A stretch of 64,000 nt of DNA from Streptomyces griseiscabiei (GTDB lineage: Bacteria > Actinomycetota > Actinomycetes > Streptomycetales > Streptomycetaceae), in the NCBI RefSeq assembly GCF_020010925.1, contig NZ_JAGJBZ010000001.1, positions 1,674,001-1,738,000 on the forward strand. The letters are read 5' to 3'. Under the pieces are notes generated by a model that was not told the DNA's origin, searched no databases, and saw only the letters and a program-made list of their open reading frames with translations. How positions within the stretch are numbered: the stretch's first letter is position 1; each line of letters begins with the position of its first letter. A program made the position numbers and the translations under genes. Positions 18,608 to 27,183 of the stretch are shown here, piece by piece.

Positions 18608-19777
18608 TCATGCGTCCAGACCACCGCGTTCGACGAGCTGGCTCGCGATGACGTTCCGCTGGATCTCGTTGGTGCCCTCGCCGACGATCATCAACGGAGC
18701 GTCGCGGAAGTAGCGTTCGACGTCGAACTCCGTGGAGTAGCCGTAACCGCCGTGGATGCGCACGGCGTTGAGGGCGATCTGCATGGCGGTCTCTGAGGCG
18801 AACAGCTTCGCCATCCCCGCCTCCATGTCCACCCGCCGGCCGGCGTCCGCCTCACGGGCCGCGTAAAGGGTGAGTTGGCGGGCCGCCGTCAGCGAAGTGG
18901 CCATTTCCGCAAGGTAGTTGCCGATCGACTGGTGCCTCCAGATCGGCTTGCCGAAGGACTCCCGCTCCTGGGCGTAGGCGAGAGAGTCCTCGAACGCCGC
19001 CCGGCCCACGCCGAGGGCGCGGGCGGCGACCTGGAGGCGGCCCGTCTCCAGCCCTTTCATCATCTGCGCGAAGCCCTGGCCCTCCACACCGCCGAGTACG
19101 GCATCGGCCGGGGCCCGGTAGTCCTCGAAGGACAGCTCGCAGCTCTCCACGCCCTTGTAGCCGAGCTTGGGCAGATCGCGGGAGACAGTCAGCCCCGGGC
19201 CGTGCTCCACGAGAAGGATCGAGATGCCCTTGTGGGCCGGCGTGGCGTCCGGGTCGGTCTTGCACAGCAGCGCGATCAGGCCGGATCGACGGGAGTTGGT
19301 GATCCAGGTCTTCGCCCCGTTGACCACGTATCCGCGATCGCCGCCCTTGCGGGCGACCGTGCACATGGCCTGCAGGTCGGAGCCGCCGCCCGGCTCGGTC
19401 AGGGCCATGGTCGCGCGGATCTCGCCGGTGGCCATCTTCGGCAGGTACCGGTGCTTCTGTTCCTCCGTGCCGAAGTGCAGCAGCAGCTTGGCGACCACGG
19501 TGTGGCCGCCCATCGCGCCGGCCAGGCTCATCCAGCCGCGCGCCAGTTCCTCGGTGATCAGGACATAGCACGGGGTGGAGACGGGAGTGCCGCCGTACTC
19601 CTCGGGGACGGCGAGGCCGAAGACACCGAGCCGCTTCATCTGCTCGATCAGAGCCTCGGGGTAGGTGTTCGCGTGCTCCAGTTCCCGGACGACCGGTTTC
19701 ACCTCCTTGTCGACGAAGTCGCGCACCGTATGGACGATGAACCGCTCGTCCTCGGACAGGATGTCGAGAGTGCTCAT
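18608..19777 (-). CDS. acyl-CoA dehydrogenase
   Basis: A FAD-dependent enzyme that introduces a double bond alpha-beta to a CoA thioester and passes electrons to ETF. The 389-residue length is typical. Visible motifs are the FAD/substrate region MALTEPGGGSDLQAM, the KTWITNS segment, and the C-terminal GGYGYSTEFDVERYFRD followed by GEGTNEIQR, whose first Glu is at the position of the catalytic base in many family members. It lies 63 bp downstream of the CoA transferase gene on the same strand, so the two are probably co-transcribed. By context it would act on the CoA ester produced by that transferase; the true substrate is not visible. Confidence 0.9.
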   Translation of the reverse strand: MSTLDILSEDERFIVHTVRDFVDKEVKPVVRELEHANTYPEALIEQMKRLGVFGLAVPEEYGGTPVSTPCYVLITEELARGWMSLAGAMGGHTVVAKLLLHFGTEEQKHRYLPKMATGEIRATMALTEPGGGSDLQAMCTVARKGGDRGYVVNGAKTWITNSRRSGLIALLCKTDPDATPAHKGISILLVEHGPGLTVSRDLPKLGYKGVESCELSFEDYRAPADAVLGGVEGQGFAQMMKGLETGRLQVAARALGVGRAAFEDSLAYAQERESFGKPIWRHQSIGNYLAEMATSLTAARQLTLYAAREADAGRRVDMEAGMAKLFASETAMQIALNAVRIHGGYGYSTEFDVERYFRDAPLMIVGEGTNEIQRNVIASQLVERGGLDA

Positions 19778-19840
19778 GTGCGGCGCTCCTCATGGAAAGT
19801 GTTGACGGCGTTGGTGCCGCCGATGTCTCGGGCCTGCGTT

Positions 19841-21040
19841 TCAGATGACGCGGCCGGCCCGCAGGCTGTCGATGTCGGCCGTGCTGTACCCCATCTCGGC
19901 CAGGACCGTCTCGGTGTGTTCGCCGGCCGCGGGGACGGGATCCATACGCGGCGCCAGACCCGTCAGGTCCGCCGGCGGCAGCAACGCCCGCACCGTGGCT
20001 CCGCCGGGAATCCGTACGTCCCGCCAGCGGTCCCGGCCGCTGAGCACCGGGTGCTCGAGGAACTCCGTCACGTCGTTCACCCCGGCGTTGGCTATACCCG
20101 CCACGTCCAGCAGCTTCATCACCTCGTCGCCGTCCAGCTCACCGAAGCGCTCGGCCACGATCGCGTTCAGCTCCTCGCGGTGGGCGACGCGGGCGGAGCC
20201 GGTGGCGAAGCGCGGATCGGCGGCGAGCCCTGGCATGCCGAGGAACCGGCCGCACAGAGCAGCCCACTCGCGCTCGTTCTGAACGGAGAACAGCACCTCC
20301 TTGCCGTCGGCAGCGGTGTAGGCGCCATACGGGGCGATGGTGGCGTGCTGGGTGCCGATGCGCGGGGGCTGGGCGCCGCCGAAGCGGGTGTAGTAGGCGG
20401 GTTGGTTCATCCACTCAGCCAGCGCCTCGAACAGCGAGACCTCCACCGCGCGGGCGATACCGGTGGTGGCGCGGGTGAGCAGGGCCGTGAGGATGCCGGA
20501 GTAGGCGTACATGCCTGCGGCGATGTCGGCGATCGACACTCCGACACGGGCGGAGCCGTGCTCGTTGCCGGTGAGCGAGACCAGGCCGGTCTGGCACTGC
20601 ACCAGCAGGTCGTATGCCTTGCGGTCGGCCCACGGTCCGCTGGAGCCGTAGCCCGAGATGGAACACGGGATGAGAGAGGGAAAGCGTTCGGCGAGCGCAT
20701 CGGCGCCCAGACCCATGCGTGCGGCTGCGCCGGGGGCAAGGTTCTGCACGAACACGTCCGCGTCTGCGAGGAGTTGTTCCAGGACGGCTCTTCCCGCGTC
20801 CGACTTCAGGTCGAGTGTGACGGACTCCTTGGACCGGTTGAGCCACACGAAGTAGCTGGACTCGCCGTGCACCGTGGTGTCGTAGCGGCGGGCGAAGTCG
20901 CCTCCGCCCGGCCGCTCCACCTTGATGACCCGGGCGCCGAGGTCGGCGAGCTGGCGGGTGGCGAAGGGGGCGGCGACCGCCTGCTCGACGCTGACGACGG
21001 TGAGGCCGGCCAGCGGCAGCGCTTCGGGGGGCTCGGTCAT
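19841..21040 (-). CDS. CaiB/BaiF-type (family III) CoA transferase
   Basis: Family III transferases move CoA between carboxylic acids using an aspartyl-CoA intermediate. The 399-residue product shows LAGLTVVSVEQAVAAPFATR, the RVIKVERPGGGDFAR nucleotide-binding segment, NRSKESVTLDLKS, and IADIAAGMYAYSGILTALL, whose Asp matches the catalytic residue of formyl-CoA transferase. The ATG at 21040 is preceded by a GGAGG-like AGGCCACC. It is divergent from the LysR gene and upstream of the acyl-CoA dehydrogenase. Together with the hydratase and CitE-like lyase on the other side of the LysR gene, it could activate a dicarboxylic acid such as itaconate, mesaconate or methylsuccinate. Confidence 0.9.
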   Translation of the reverse strand: MTEPPEALPLAGLTVVSVEQAVAAPFATRQLADLGARVIKVERPGGGDFARRYDTTVHGESSYFVWLNRSKESVTLDLKSDAGRAVLEQLLADADVFVQNLAPGAAARMGLGADALAERFPSLIPCSISGYGSSGPWADRKAYDLLVQCQTGLVSLTGNEHGSARVGVSIADIAAGMYAYSGILTALLTRATTGIARAVEVSLFEALAEWMNQPAYYTRFGGAQPPRIGTQHATIAPYGAYTAADGKEVLFSVQNEREWAALCGRFLGMPGLAADPRFATGSARVAHREELNAIVAERFGELDGDEVMKLLDVAGIANAGVNDVTEFLEHPVLSGRDRWRDVRIPGGATVRALLPPADLTGLAPRMDPVPAAGEHTETVLAEMGYSTADIDSLRAGRVI

Positions 21041-21062
21041 GGGTGGCCTCCAGGGGATGTGG

Positions 21063-21077
21063 GTCCCGTACCGGGAC
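21063..21077. promoter_or_regulatory. perfect palindrome in the CoA-transferase/LysR divergent region
   Basis: GTCCCG-TAC-CGGGAC is a perfect 6-bp dyad with a 3-base spacer, 23 bp in front of the CoA transferase start and about 95 bp in front of the LysR start. Its place in a LysR divergent promoter makes it a candidate operator, though it does not follow the usual T-N11-A pattern closely. Confidence 0.4.
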
Positions 21078-21171
21078 TATCATCATGGATGCTCATGGCT
21101 ATGCCCGTGAAATAACATTGCGTGATATCCCCATGCGCACGCCGGATGGCTGCGGAAGGAAGGCTCCCGTC

Positions 21172-22125
21172 TTGGACATCAAGCAGCTCAAGGCGATCGT
21201 CACGGTCGCCGAGGTGGGCAGCGTCACTCGTGCGGCAGAGCTGCTGCATCTGGTGCAGCCCGCGGTGACCCGGCAGATCCGCACCCTGGAACAGGAGCTC
21301 GGCATCGACCTCTTCGAGCGGACCGGGACGGGCATGCGGCCCACCGAGGCGGGCACGATCATGGTCGACCGGGCCCGGCGGGCCCTGAACGAGCTGGAGC
21401 GGGCCCGAGCCGAGGTGCAGCCGACCCCGGGCGAGGTGTCCGGCATCGTCACCGTCGGCCTGCTGGAAAGCACCAGCGACCTGCTCTCCGAGCCGCTGGT
21501 GACCGCCGTCGGCCGCAGCCATCCCGGCGTCGAACTTCGCCTGATGACCGCCTACTCGGGGCACCTCCAGCAGTGGCTCGACGACGGCGACCTGGATCTG
21601 ACCCTGCTCTACAACCTGGACAGCACGCCCTCGCTCAACGCCCACCCGCTGGTGCGCGAGCGTCTGTGGGCGGTCGCTCCGCCGTCGGCCGGCCTGCGTG
21701 CCGACCGTCCGGTGCCGTTCGCCGAGGCGGCGGGACATCCGCTCGTCATGCCCGCCTCGGGACATGCGCTGCGCCGACTGATCGACGCGGCGGCGGTGCG
21801 CGCCGGCTCCACCCTGGACGTCGCCGTGCAGACCAACTCCATGCGGGTGCAGAAGCAACTCGTCCGGGCGGGGCACGGATGGACAGTCCTGCCCGGCGTG
21901 GGCATCGCCGAGGATGTCGCGAACGGCATCCTGAGCGCCGCGCCGCTCAGCGAACCCGATGTGTGGCGCTCGATCGTCCTCGGCACTCCGCGGTCCGGGC
22001 GCACCCCGCCCGCCGTGGCGGTCGTCGCGCGTGAGCTGGTCCGCCGGATCAACTCGGCGGTGACTCAGGGCAAATGGCCCTCCGCCCAGATCCACGGCAC
22101 CGATGCTCCCGCCGAGGACAAGTGA
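21172..22125 (+). CDS. LysR-family transcriptional regulator of the CoA-dependent locus
   Basis: A 317-residue LysR regulator: winged HTH at the N-terminus (LKAIVTVAEVGSVTRAAELL then QPAVTRQIRTLEQELGIDLF) and a periplasmic-binding-like effector domain. I place the start at the TTG at 21172 because GGAAGGAAGG lies 8 bases upstream and the LysR homology begins there. An ATG at 21133 would add 13 non-conserved residues and has no ribosome-binding site. It sits between the minus-strand CoA transferase/dehydrogenase pair and the plus-strand hydrolase-to-lyase genes, so it is well placed to control both. The effector is probably a pathway acid or CoA ester. Confidence 0.88.
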   Translation: MDIKQLKAIVTVAEVGSVTRAAELLHLVQPAVTRQIRTLEQELGIDLFERTGTGMRPTEAGTIMVDRARRALNELERARAEVQPTPGEVSGIVTVGLLESTSDLLSEPLVTAVGRSHPGVELRLMTAYSGHLQQWLDDGDLDLTLLYNLDSTPSLNAHPLVRERLWAVAPPSAGLRADRPVPFAEAAGHPLVMPASGHALRRLIDAAAVRAGSTLDVAVQTNSMRVQKQLVRAGHGWTVLPGVGIAEDVANGILSAAPLSEPDVWRSIVLGTPRSGRTPPAVAVVARELVRRINSAVTQGKWPSAQIHGTDAPAEDK

Positions 22126-22163
22126 CGCGCAGCACCCCGAGACCACCCTCGAATGGAACCCTC

Positions 22164-22970
22164 ATGAACCACACCGGCACCCAGACGACCGCCATCGCCC
22201 GCGCCCAGGACGGCACCGCACTGGCCTACCAGCGCCAGGGAGACGGATACCCGCTCGTTCTCCTGGCCGGGCAGGCCAACAACCATCACTGGTGGGACGG
22301 CGCACGCGGGGACTTCCACGCCACGCACTCCACCATCACCCTCGACCAGCGTGGCACCGGTGACAGCGACAAGCCACAAGGGCTCTACTCCACGGAACAG
22401 TTCGCCGAAGACGTCATCGCCGTCCTCGATCACGCGGGTGTCGAGCGGGCCGACGTCTACGGCACCTCCATGGGCGGCCGCGTGGCACAGTGGGTCGCCG
22501 CCCGCCACCCGGACCGCGTACGGCGACTCGTCCTGGGCTGCACCTCTCCCGGTGGTCCGCACGCCGTCGAGCGCGACAGGTCCGTACGACAGGCCCTGGC
22601 CCAGCCGGACCCGGAGGCCGCCCGTCAGGCGCTGACCGACCTGATGTACTCCCCCGCCTGGCGTGCGGCCCACCCCGGCCCGAACACCACCCTCGGCGAT
22701 CCCGGTATGCCCCCGCACGCCCGCCACGGCCATCTGGTCGCCAGTAACAGGCACGACGCCTGGGACGCCCTCCCCCTCATCGCCGCGCCCACTTTGATCC
22801 TGCACGGCGACCAGGACCGGCTCACTCCGCCGGACAATCTCCCCCTGCTCGCTGCCCGCATCCCCCACGCCCGGACGCATCTGTTCCCCGGCGCCCGGCA
22901 CGCCTACTTCGAGGAGTGCCGCACGAAGGCCGGTCCGCTCGTCGAAGCGTTCCTCAACGAACCGTCGTAG
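22164..22970 (+). CDS. alpha/beta hydrolase
   Basis: A 268-residue serine hydrolase of the epoxide-hydrolase/enol-lactonase branch. The oxyanion region is LVLLAGQANNHHWWD, the nucleophile elbow is YGTSMGGR (Ser), the acid is expected in HGDQDRLTPP and the histidine in PGARHAYFEE. The ATG at 22164 lies 38 bp after the LysR stop. It could open a lactone or cleave an ester feeding the pathway; no motif fixes the substrate. Confidence 0.85.
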   Translation: MNHTGTQTTAIARAQDGTALAYQRQGDGYPLVLLAGQANNHHWWDGARGDFHATHSTITLDQRGTGDSDKPQGLYSTEQFAEDVIAVLDHAGVERADVYGTSMGGRVAQWVAARHPDRVRRLVLGCTSPGGPHAVERDRSVRQALAQPDPEAARQALTDLMYSPAWRAAHPGPNTTLGDPGMPPHARHGHLVASNRHDAWDALPLIAAPTLILHGDQDRLTPPDNLPLLAARIPHARTHLFPGARHAYFEECRTKAGPLVEAFLNEPS

Positions 22971-23114
22971 CCGAGCCACAGGTCACAGAAGCCTGCGGCT
23001 CCCTGCTATGCAGGCGAAGCATGCGGGTATCACGTCTTTCTATTGTCCAACCTCGTCCATCAGCGCCCATGATGTGTGGCACCTTGAGCCGACCGATCAG
23101 CGGAGTCGCTACGG

Positions 23115-23651
23115 ATGAGCCAGACACATGCCCCGGCACCCTCCTGGCAGGAGGACGTGTTCGCCGCGTTGAAGAAGCGCGGAGTCCAGCAGATCGCCTA
23201 TGTCCCCGACTCCGGTCACTCCCACACCATCCGTGAGGCCCGCCGCGACCCCGCCATCCATGACGTGGTGCTGACCACCGAGGAGGAAGGCGTCGCCGTG
23301 GTCAGCGGAGCGTGGCTGGGCGGTCAGCGGGCGGTGCTGCTGATGCAGAGCAGTGGCGTCGGCAACTGCGTCAACATGTTCTCCCTGCTGCAGATGGCCC
23401 GGTTCCCCTTCCTCACGCTGGTGACGATGCGCGGTGAGTACGCCGAGTTCAACCCGTGGCAGGGCCCCATGGGCCGCACCACTCAGCAGGCCCTGGAACT
23501 CATGGGCATCACCGTCCTGCGGGCTGATGACCCCGAGGACGTCGCGGAGACCGTCGAGGCCGCCCTGGACTCGGTGTTCGAGGCCGGCGAGCGCGTCGCC
23601 GTGCTCCTCGGGCAGAAGCTGATCGGCCGCAAGAAGTGGGAGCGTAACTGA
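23115..23651 (+). CDS. ThDP-dependent decarboxylase, alpha (PYR) subunit, ComD-like
   Basis: A 178-residue protein matching the pyrimidine-binding half of ThDP enzymes of the sulfopyruvate/phosphonopyruvate decarboxylase group. The conserved catalytic Glu is in LTTEEEGVAVVSGAWLGG, followed by the LLMQSSGVGNCVN segment and LVTMRGEYAEFNPWQGPMG. It has the length of split alpha subunits (ComD about 170). The next gene overlaps it by one base and encodes the matching beta subunit, so the two form one enzyme that removes CO2 from a 2-oxo acid to give an aldehyde. The 144-bp gap upstream, longer than elsewhere in this set, could hold an internal promoter. Confidence 0.85.
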   Translation: MSQTHAPAPSWQEDVFAALKKRGVQQIAYVPDSGHSHTIREARRDPAIHDVVLTTEEEGVAVVSGAWLGGQRAVLLMQSSGVGNCVNMFSLLQMARFPFLTLVTMRGEYAEFNPWQGPMGRTTQQALELMGITVLRADDPEDVAETVEAALDSVFEAGERVAVLLGQKLIGRKKWERN

Positions 23652-24244
23652 TGACCGCCACTCTCCCCCGCCTCGAAAGGCGCCGCTTCGTCGCCGACCT
23701 GATCGGCCGTCTCCCCGGGGACGCGCTGATCGTCACCGGCCTCGGCTCGCCCAGTTACGACGTCTTCGCCGCTGGCGACCGCCCCAGCACCTTCTACCTC
23801 TGGGGCGCGATGGGCGCCGCCGTCCCGCTCGCCCTCGGCCTCGCCCTGGCCCAGCCGGACCGCCCGGTCGTCGCCGTCACCGGCGACGGCGAACACCTCA
23901 TGGGTATCGGTGCCTTGGCCACCATCGGCGCCCAACTCCCGGCCAACCTCACGATCGTGGTACTGGACAACGCCCACTTCGGCGAGACCGGCATGCAGCC
24001 CAGCCACACCGGGCTCGGCACCGACCTCGTCGCCGTCGCCCAGGGCTTCGGCATCCTCGATGCCATACGGATCACCGACCCCGACCAGACGGACGACCTC
24101 GCCCTGCGCATCAAGGCGCGCGCGGCGACGACATACGCACAGGTGCTGATCACCACCGACCAGCCGCCGCGCGCCCTGCCGTCACGCGACGGTGTCGCCA
24201 ACAAGAATTCCTTCCGCGCCGAACTCGGCCTGGGCACCTTCTAG
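23651..24244 (+). CDS. ThDP-dependent decarboxylase, beta (PP) subunit, ComE-like
   Basis: A 197-residue partner of the preceding gene. It carries the diphosphate/Mg-binding motif as VTGDGEHLMGIGALATIGAQ and ends that motif with TIVVLDN; GDG and N are about 28 residues apart, as in the family. The N-terminal YLWGAMGAAVPLALGLALA segment is also typical. The ATG shares one base with the alpha-subunit stop. Followed after 16 bp by an aldehyde dehydrogenase gene, which would oxidise the aldehyde formed. Confidence 0.87.
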   Translation: MTATLPRLERRRFVADLIGRLPGDALIVTGLGSPSYDVFAAGDRPSTFYLWGAMGAAVPLALGLALAQPDRPVVAVTGDGEHLMGIGALATIGAQLPANLTIVVLDNAHFGETGMQPSHTGLGTDLVAVAQGFGILDAIRITDPDQTDDLALRIKARAATTYAQVLITTDQPPRALPSRDGVANKNSFRAELGLGTF

Positions 24245-24260
24245 CCGGCGGGACTCCTCC

Positions 24261-25727
24261 ATGCAGCGCTACGAGATGTTCATCGACGGGCAGAGCCGGA
24301 AGCCCGGCGCGGGCGAATGGTTCCCCACCGACAACCCCTACCTGGGCACCCCATGGGCCGAGATCGCCAAGGGCACCGCGGAAGACGTCGACGACGCCGT
24401 CCGAGCCGCCCACCGCGCCCTGCACAGCGGACCCTGGGCCGAGCTCACCGCCAGCGCCCGCGGCTCGCTGCTCCGGCGGCTCGGCGACACCATCGCCACG
24501 AACGCCCGCCGCCTCGCGGAGACCGAAGTCCGCGACAACGGCAAACTGTTCACAGAGATGTACGGCCAACTGACCTACGTGCCCCAGTGGTTCCACTACT
24601 ACGGCGGGCTCGCCGACAAGATCGAGGGCACCGTCCCCCCGTTGGACAAGAAGGGCTACTTCGCCTACACGAAGAAGGAGCCCGTCGGGGTCGTCGCGGT
24701 CATCACTCCCTGGAACTCCCCGCTGTTGCTGCTGGCCTGGAAGATCGCCCCGGCCCTGGCCGCCGGCTGCACGGTGGTGGTCAAACCGTCGGAGTTCGCC
24801 TCCGCTTCCACTCTCGAACTGGTCCGGCTCCTCCACGAGGCAGGACTGCCGCCCGGCGTGGTCAACGTCGTCACCGGCTTCGGCCAGGACGTCGGCGCCG
24901 CCCTCGTCGAGCACCCCCTCGTCCGCAAGATCACGTTCACCGGCTCGGACGCCACCGGCCGCCGCATCAACGAGGCCGCCGCACGCGACTTCAAGCGCGT
25001 CAGCCTCGAACTCGGCGGCAAGTCGCCCAACATCGTCTTCGCCGACGCCGACCTGGACGCAGCCGTGAACGGCGCGGTCTCCGGCATCTTCGCCGCCACC
25101 GGACAGACCTGCATCGCCGGCTCCAGGCTCCTGGTCCAACAGAGCGTGCACGACGAGGTCGTGGGCCGCCTGGTCGACCTCGCGCGCACCGCCCGGATGG
25201 GTGACCCCATGGACGAGGCCACCCAGGTCGGGCCCATCACCACTCCGGCCCAGTACGCCAAGGTCCTCGACTACATCGACATCGCGCAGCGCGAAGGCGC
25301 CCGGCTCGCCCTCGGCGGCAAGGCCGCGGACTGCGGAGGCCGGTTCGTCGAGCCGACCGTCTTCACCGGCGTAAGCAACAGCATGCGCATCGCCCAGGAG
25401 GAGGTCTTCGGTCCCGTCCTCGCCGTGACCCCCTTCCACGACGAGGACGAGGCCGTCACCCTCGCCAACGACAGCCGCTACGGCCTCGGCGCCGGCGTCT
25501 GGACCAGCGACATCGGCCGCGCCTTCCGCATGGCCGACCGCATCCGCTCCGGCACCGTCTGGGTCAACACCTACCGCGCGGTCAGCTACCTGACGCCTTT
25601 CGGCGGCTTCAAGGACTCCGGCATCGGCCGCGAGAACGGCATCGGCGCCATCACGGCGTACCTGGAGGACAAGAGCGTCTGGATCAACACCGGCGCTGCC
25701 ACCGGCAATCCGTTCGTCCTGCGCTGA
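24261..25727 (+). CDS. NAD(P)-dependent aldehyde dehydrogenase
   Basis: A 488-residue aldehyde dehydrogenase. The conserved residues are all visible: Asn in ITPWNSPLLL, the cofactor Lys in VVVKPSEFA, the FTGSDATGRRI loop, general-base Glu in SLELGGKSPN and nucleophile Cys in TGQTCIAGSR. The C-terminal FGGFKDSGIGRENG is typical of betaine/aldehyde and hydroxymuconic-semialdehyde-type members. I use the ATG at 24261 (MQRYEMFIDG); an upstream in-frame extension overlaps the decarboxylase gene. It probably oxidises the aldehyde from the ThDP enzyme to an acid that the CoA transferase can activate. Confidence 0.92.
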   Translation: MQRYEMFIDGQSRKPGAGEWFPTDNPYLGTPWAEIAKGTAEDVDDAVRAAHRALHSGPWAELTASARGSLLRRLGDTIATNARRLAETEVRDNGKLFTEMYGQLTYVPQWFHYYGGLADKIEGTVPPLDKKGYFAYTKKEPVGVVAVITPWNSPLLLLAWKIAPALAAGCTVVVKPSEFASASTLELVRLLHEAGLPPGVVNVVTGFGQDVGAALVEHPLVRKITFTGSDATGRRINEAAARDFKRVSLELGGKSPNIVFADADLDAAVNGAVSGIFAATGQTCIAGSRLLVQQSVHDEVVGRLVDLARTARMGDPMDEATQVGPITTPAQYAKVLDYIDIAQREGARLALGGKAADCGGRFVEPTVFTGVSNSMRIAQEEVFGPVLAVTPFHDEDEAVTLANDSRYGLGAGVWTSDIGRAFRMADRIRSGTVWVNTYRAVSYLTPFGGFKDSGIGRENGIGAITAYLEDKSVWINTGAATGNPFVLR

Positions 25728-25776
25728 AAGGCCTCCCAAGGACATCTCCCCGGCGACACGAGCAACGGAGCTTCCC

Positions 25777-27141
25777 ATGTCGCAGTCCAGCACCCCCGTC
25801 CCCGCACCGACCCGGGTCACCGCCAACGTCATACGCGGCTGTCTGGGCAACCTCGTCGAGTGGTACGACTGGTTCGTCTATGCCACCTTCAGCGTCTACT
25901 TCGCGTCCGTGTTCTTCCCCAAGGGCAACCAGACGGCCCAACTCCTGTCCACAGCGGTCGTCTTCGCCGTCGGGTTTCTGATGCGTCCGCTCGGCGGCTG
26001 GCTGCTCGGTGCGTACGCCGACCGGCACGGCCGCCGCCGGGCACTGACCCTGTCGGTCACCCTCATGAGTGTCAGTTCGCTGACCATCGCGTTCACCCCC
26101 TCCCACGACGCCATCGGCCTCTGGGCACCGGCCCTCCTGGTGCTGGCAAGGCTCGTCCAAGGGCTCTCCGTCGGCGGCGAGTTCGGCTCCAGCGCCTCCT
26201 ATCTCGCCGAGATCGCCCCACCCGGCCGACGGGGTTTCTACTCCAGCTTCCAGTACGTGTCCATCGTGCTCGGCCAGCTCGCCGCGCTGCTCGTGATGAT
26301 CGTGTTGCAGCACCTGCTGACCGAGGAGCAGTTGCAGAGCTGGGGCTGGCGTATCCCCTTCGTGATCGGCGCCGTGGCCGGTCTGGTCGTGATGTACCTG
26401 CGCCGCACCATGGAGGAGTCGTGGCACTTCCAGCAGGAACAGGCGAGAGCCGCCGTACAGGATCCGGCCGTCAAGGAGCGCAAGGGGTTGCGGGCCCTGT
26501 TCGCTGAGTACCCGCGCCAGTTGATCGCCGTCTTCGGGCTGGCCATCGGCGGCACCGTCGCCTTCTACACCTACACCACATACCTGCAGAAGTACCTGGT
26601 GAACACCGCGGGCATCCCCAAGTCGACGGTGTCCGTCATCGGCTTCGCCGCCCTGTTCGTCTACATGCTGCTCCAGCCGATGGCCGGCCATCTCTCCGAC
26701 CGCGTCGGACGACGCCCGGTGATGTTCGTCTTCTCCGTCGGCGGCATGCTGCTCACCGTCCCGGTCATGACCGTCCTCGGCAACACCGGTAATCCGTGGA
26801 TCGCCTTCCTGCTGATGACGATCGCCCTCACCTTCGTGAGCTGCTACTCGGCCCTGGCCGCCATCATCAAGGCGGAGATGTTCCCCACCAAGGTCCGGGC
26901 CCTGGGCGTCGGCCTCCCGCACGCCCTGGTCACCGCCACCTTCGGCGGGATGACGGAACCCATCGCGCTGGGCCTGAAGAACAGCGGCCACGAGACGGTC
27001 TTCTTCTGGTACGTCACCGGGTGCATCGCGCTGACCTTCGTGGCCACTCTCCTCGTACGCGAGCCGTCCCGCACATCGCTTCTCGAGACCGCCGAGGCCC
27101 CCGCCTCCCGTTCACTGCCAAAGACAGCACCGCTCACCTGA
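25777..27141 (+). CDS. MFS transporter, metabolite:H+ symporter type
   Basis: A 454-residue, 12-helix major facilitator of the MHS group (KgtP/ProP/ShiA-like), which import dicarboxylates and other small carboxylic acids with protons. The N-terminal GCLGNLVEWYDWFVYATFSVYF is the MHS signature, and the two loop motifs are present (GAYADRHGRRRAL and GHLSDRVGRRPVMF). It lies between the aldehyde dehydrogenase and hydratase genes, so it most likely imports the pathway substrate, consistent with a carboxylic acid. Confidence 0.92.
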   Translation: MSQSSTPVPAPTRVTANVIRGCLGNLVEWYDWFVYATFSVYFASVFFPKGNQTAQLLSTAVVFAVGFLMRPLGGWLLGAYADRHGRRRALTLSVTLMSVSSLTIAFTPSHDAIGLWAPALLVLARLVQGLSVGGEFGSSASYLAEIAPPGRRGFYSSFQYVSIVLGQLAALLVMIVLQHLLTEEQLQSWGWRIPFVIGAVAGLVVMYLRRTMEESWHFQQEQARAAVQDPAVKERKGLRALFAEYPRQLIAVFGLAIGGTVAFYTYTTYLQKYLVNTAGIPKSTVSVIGFAALFVYMLLQPMAGHLSDRVGRRPVMFVFSVGGMLLTVPVMTVLGNTGNPWIAFLLMTIALTFVSCYSALAAIIKAEMFPTKVRALGVGLPHALVTATFGGMTEPIALGLKNSGHETVFFWYVTGCIALTFVATLLVREPSRTSLLETAEAPASRSLPKTAPLT

Positions 27142-27183
27142 CCACAGCCCAGCCGCACGCAAGACCTCAAGGACAGAAGGACG

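Noticed and set aside
18875..21115. 746-codon plus-strand open frame
   Set aside because: Antisense to the acyl-CoA dehydrogenase and CoA transferase genes, whose motifs are certain.
24150..25850. 566-codon minus-strand open frame
   Set aside because: Antisense to the aldehyde dehydrogenase; Gly/Val/Asp/Arg-rich composition is typical of shadows.
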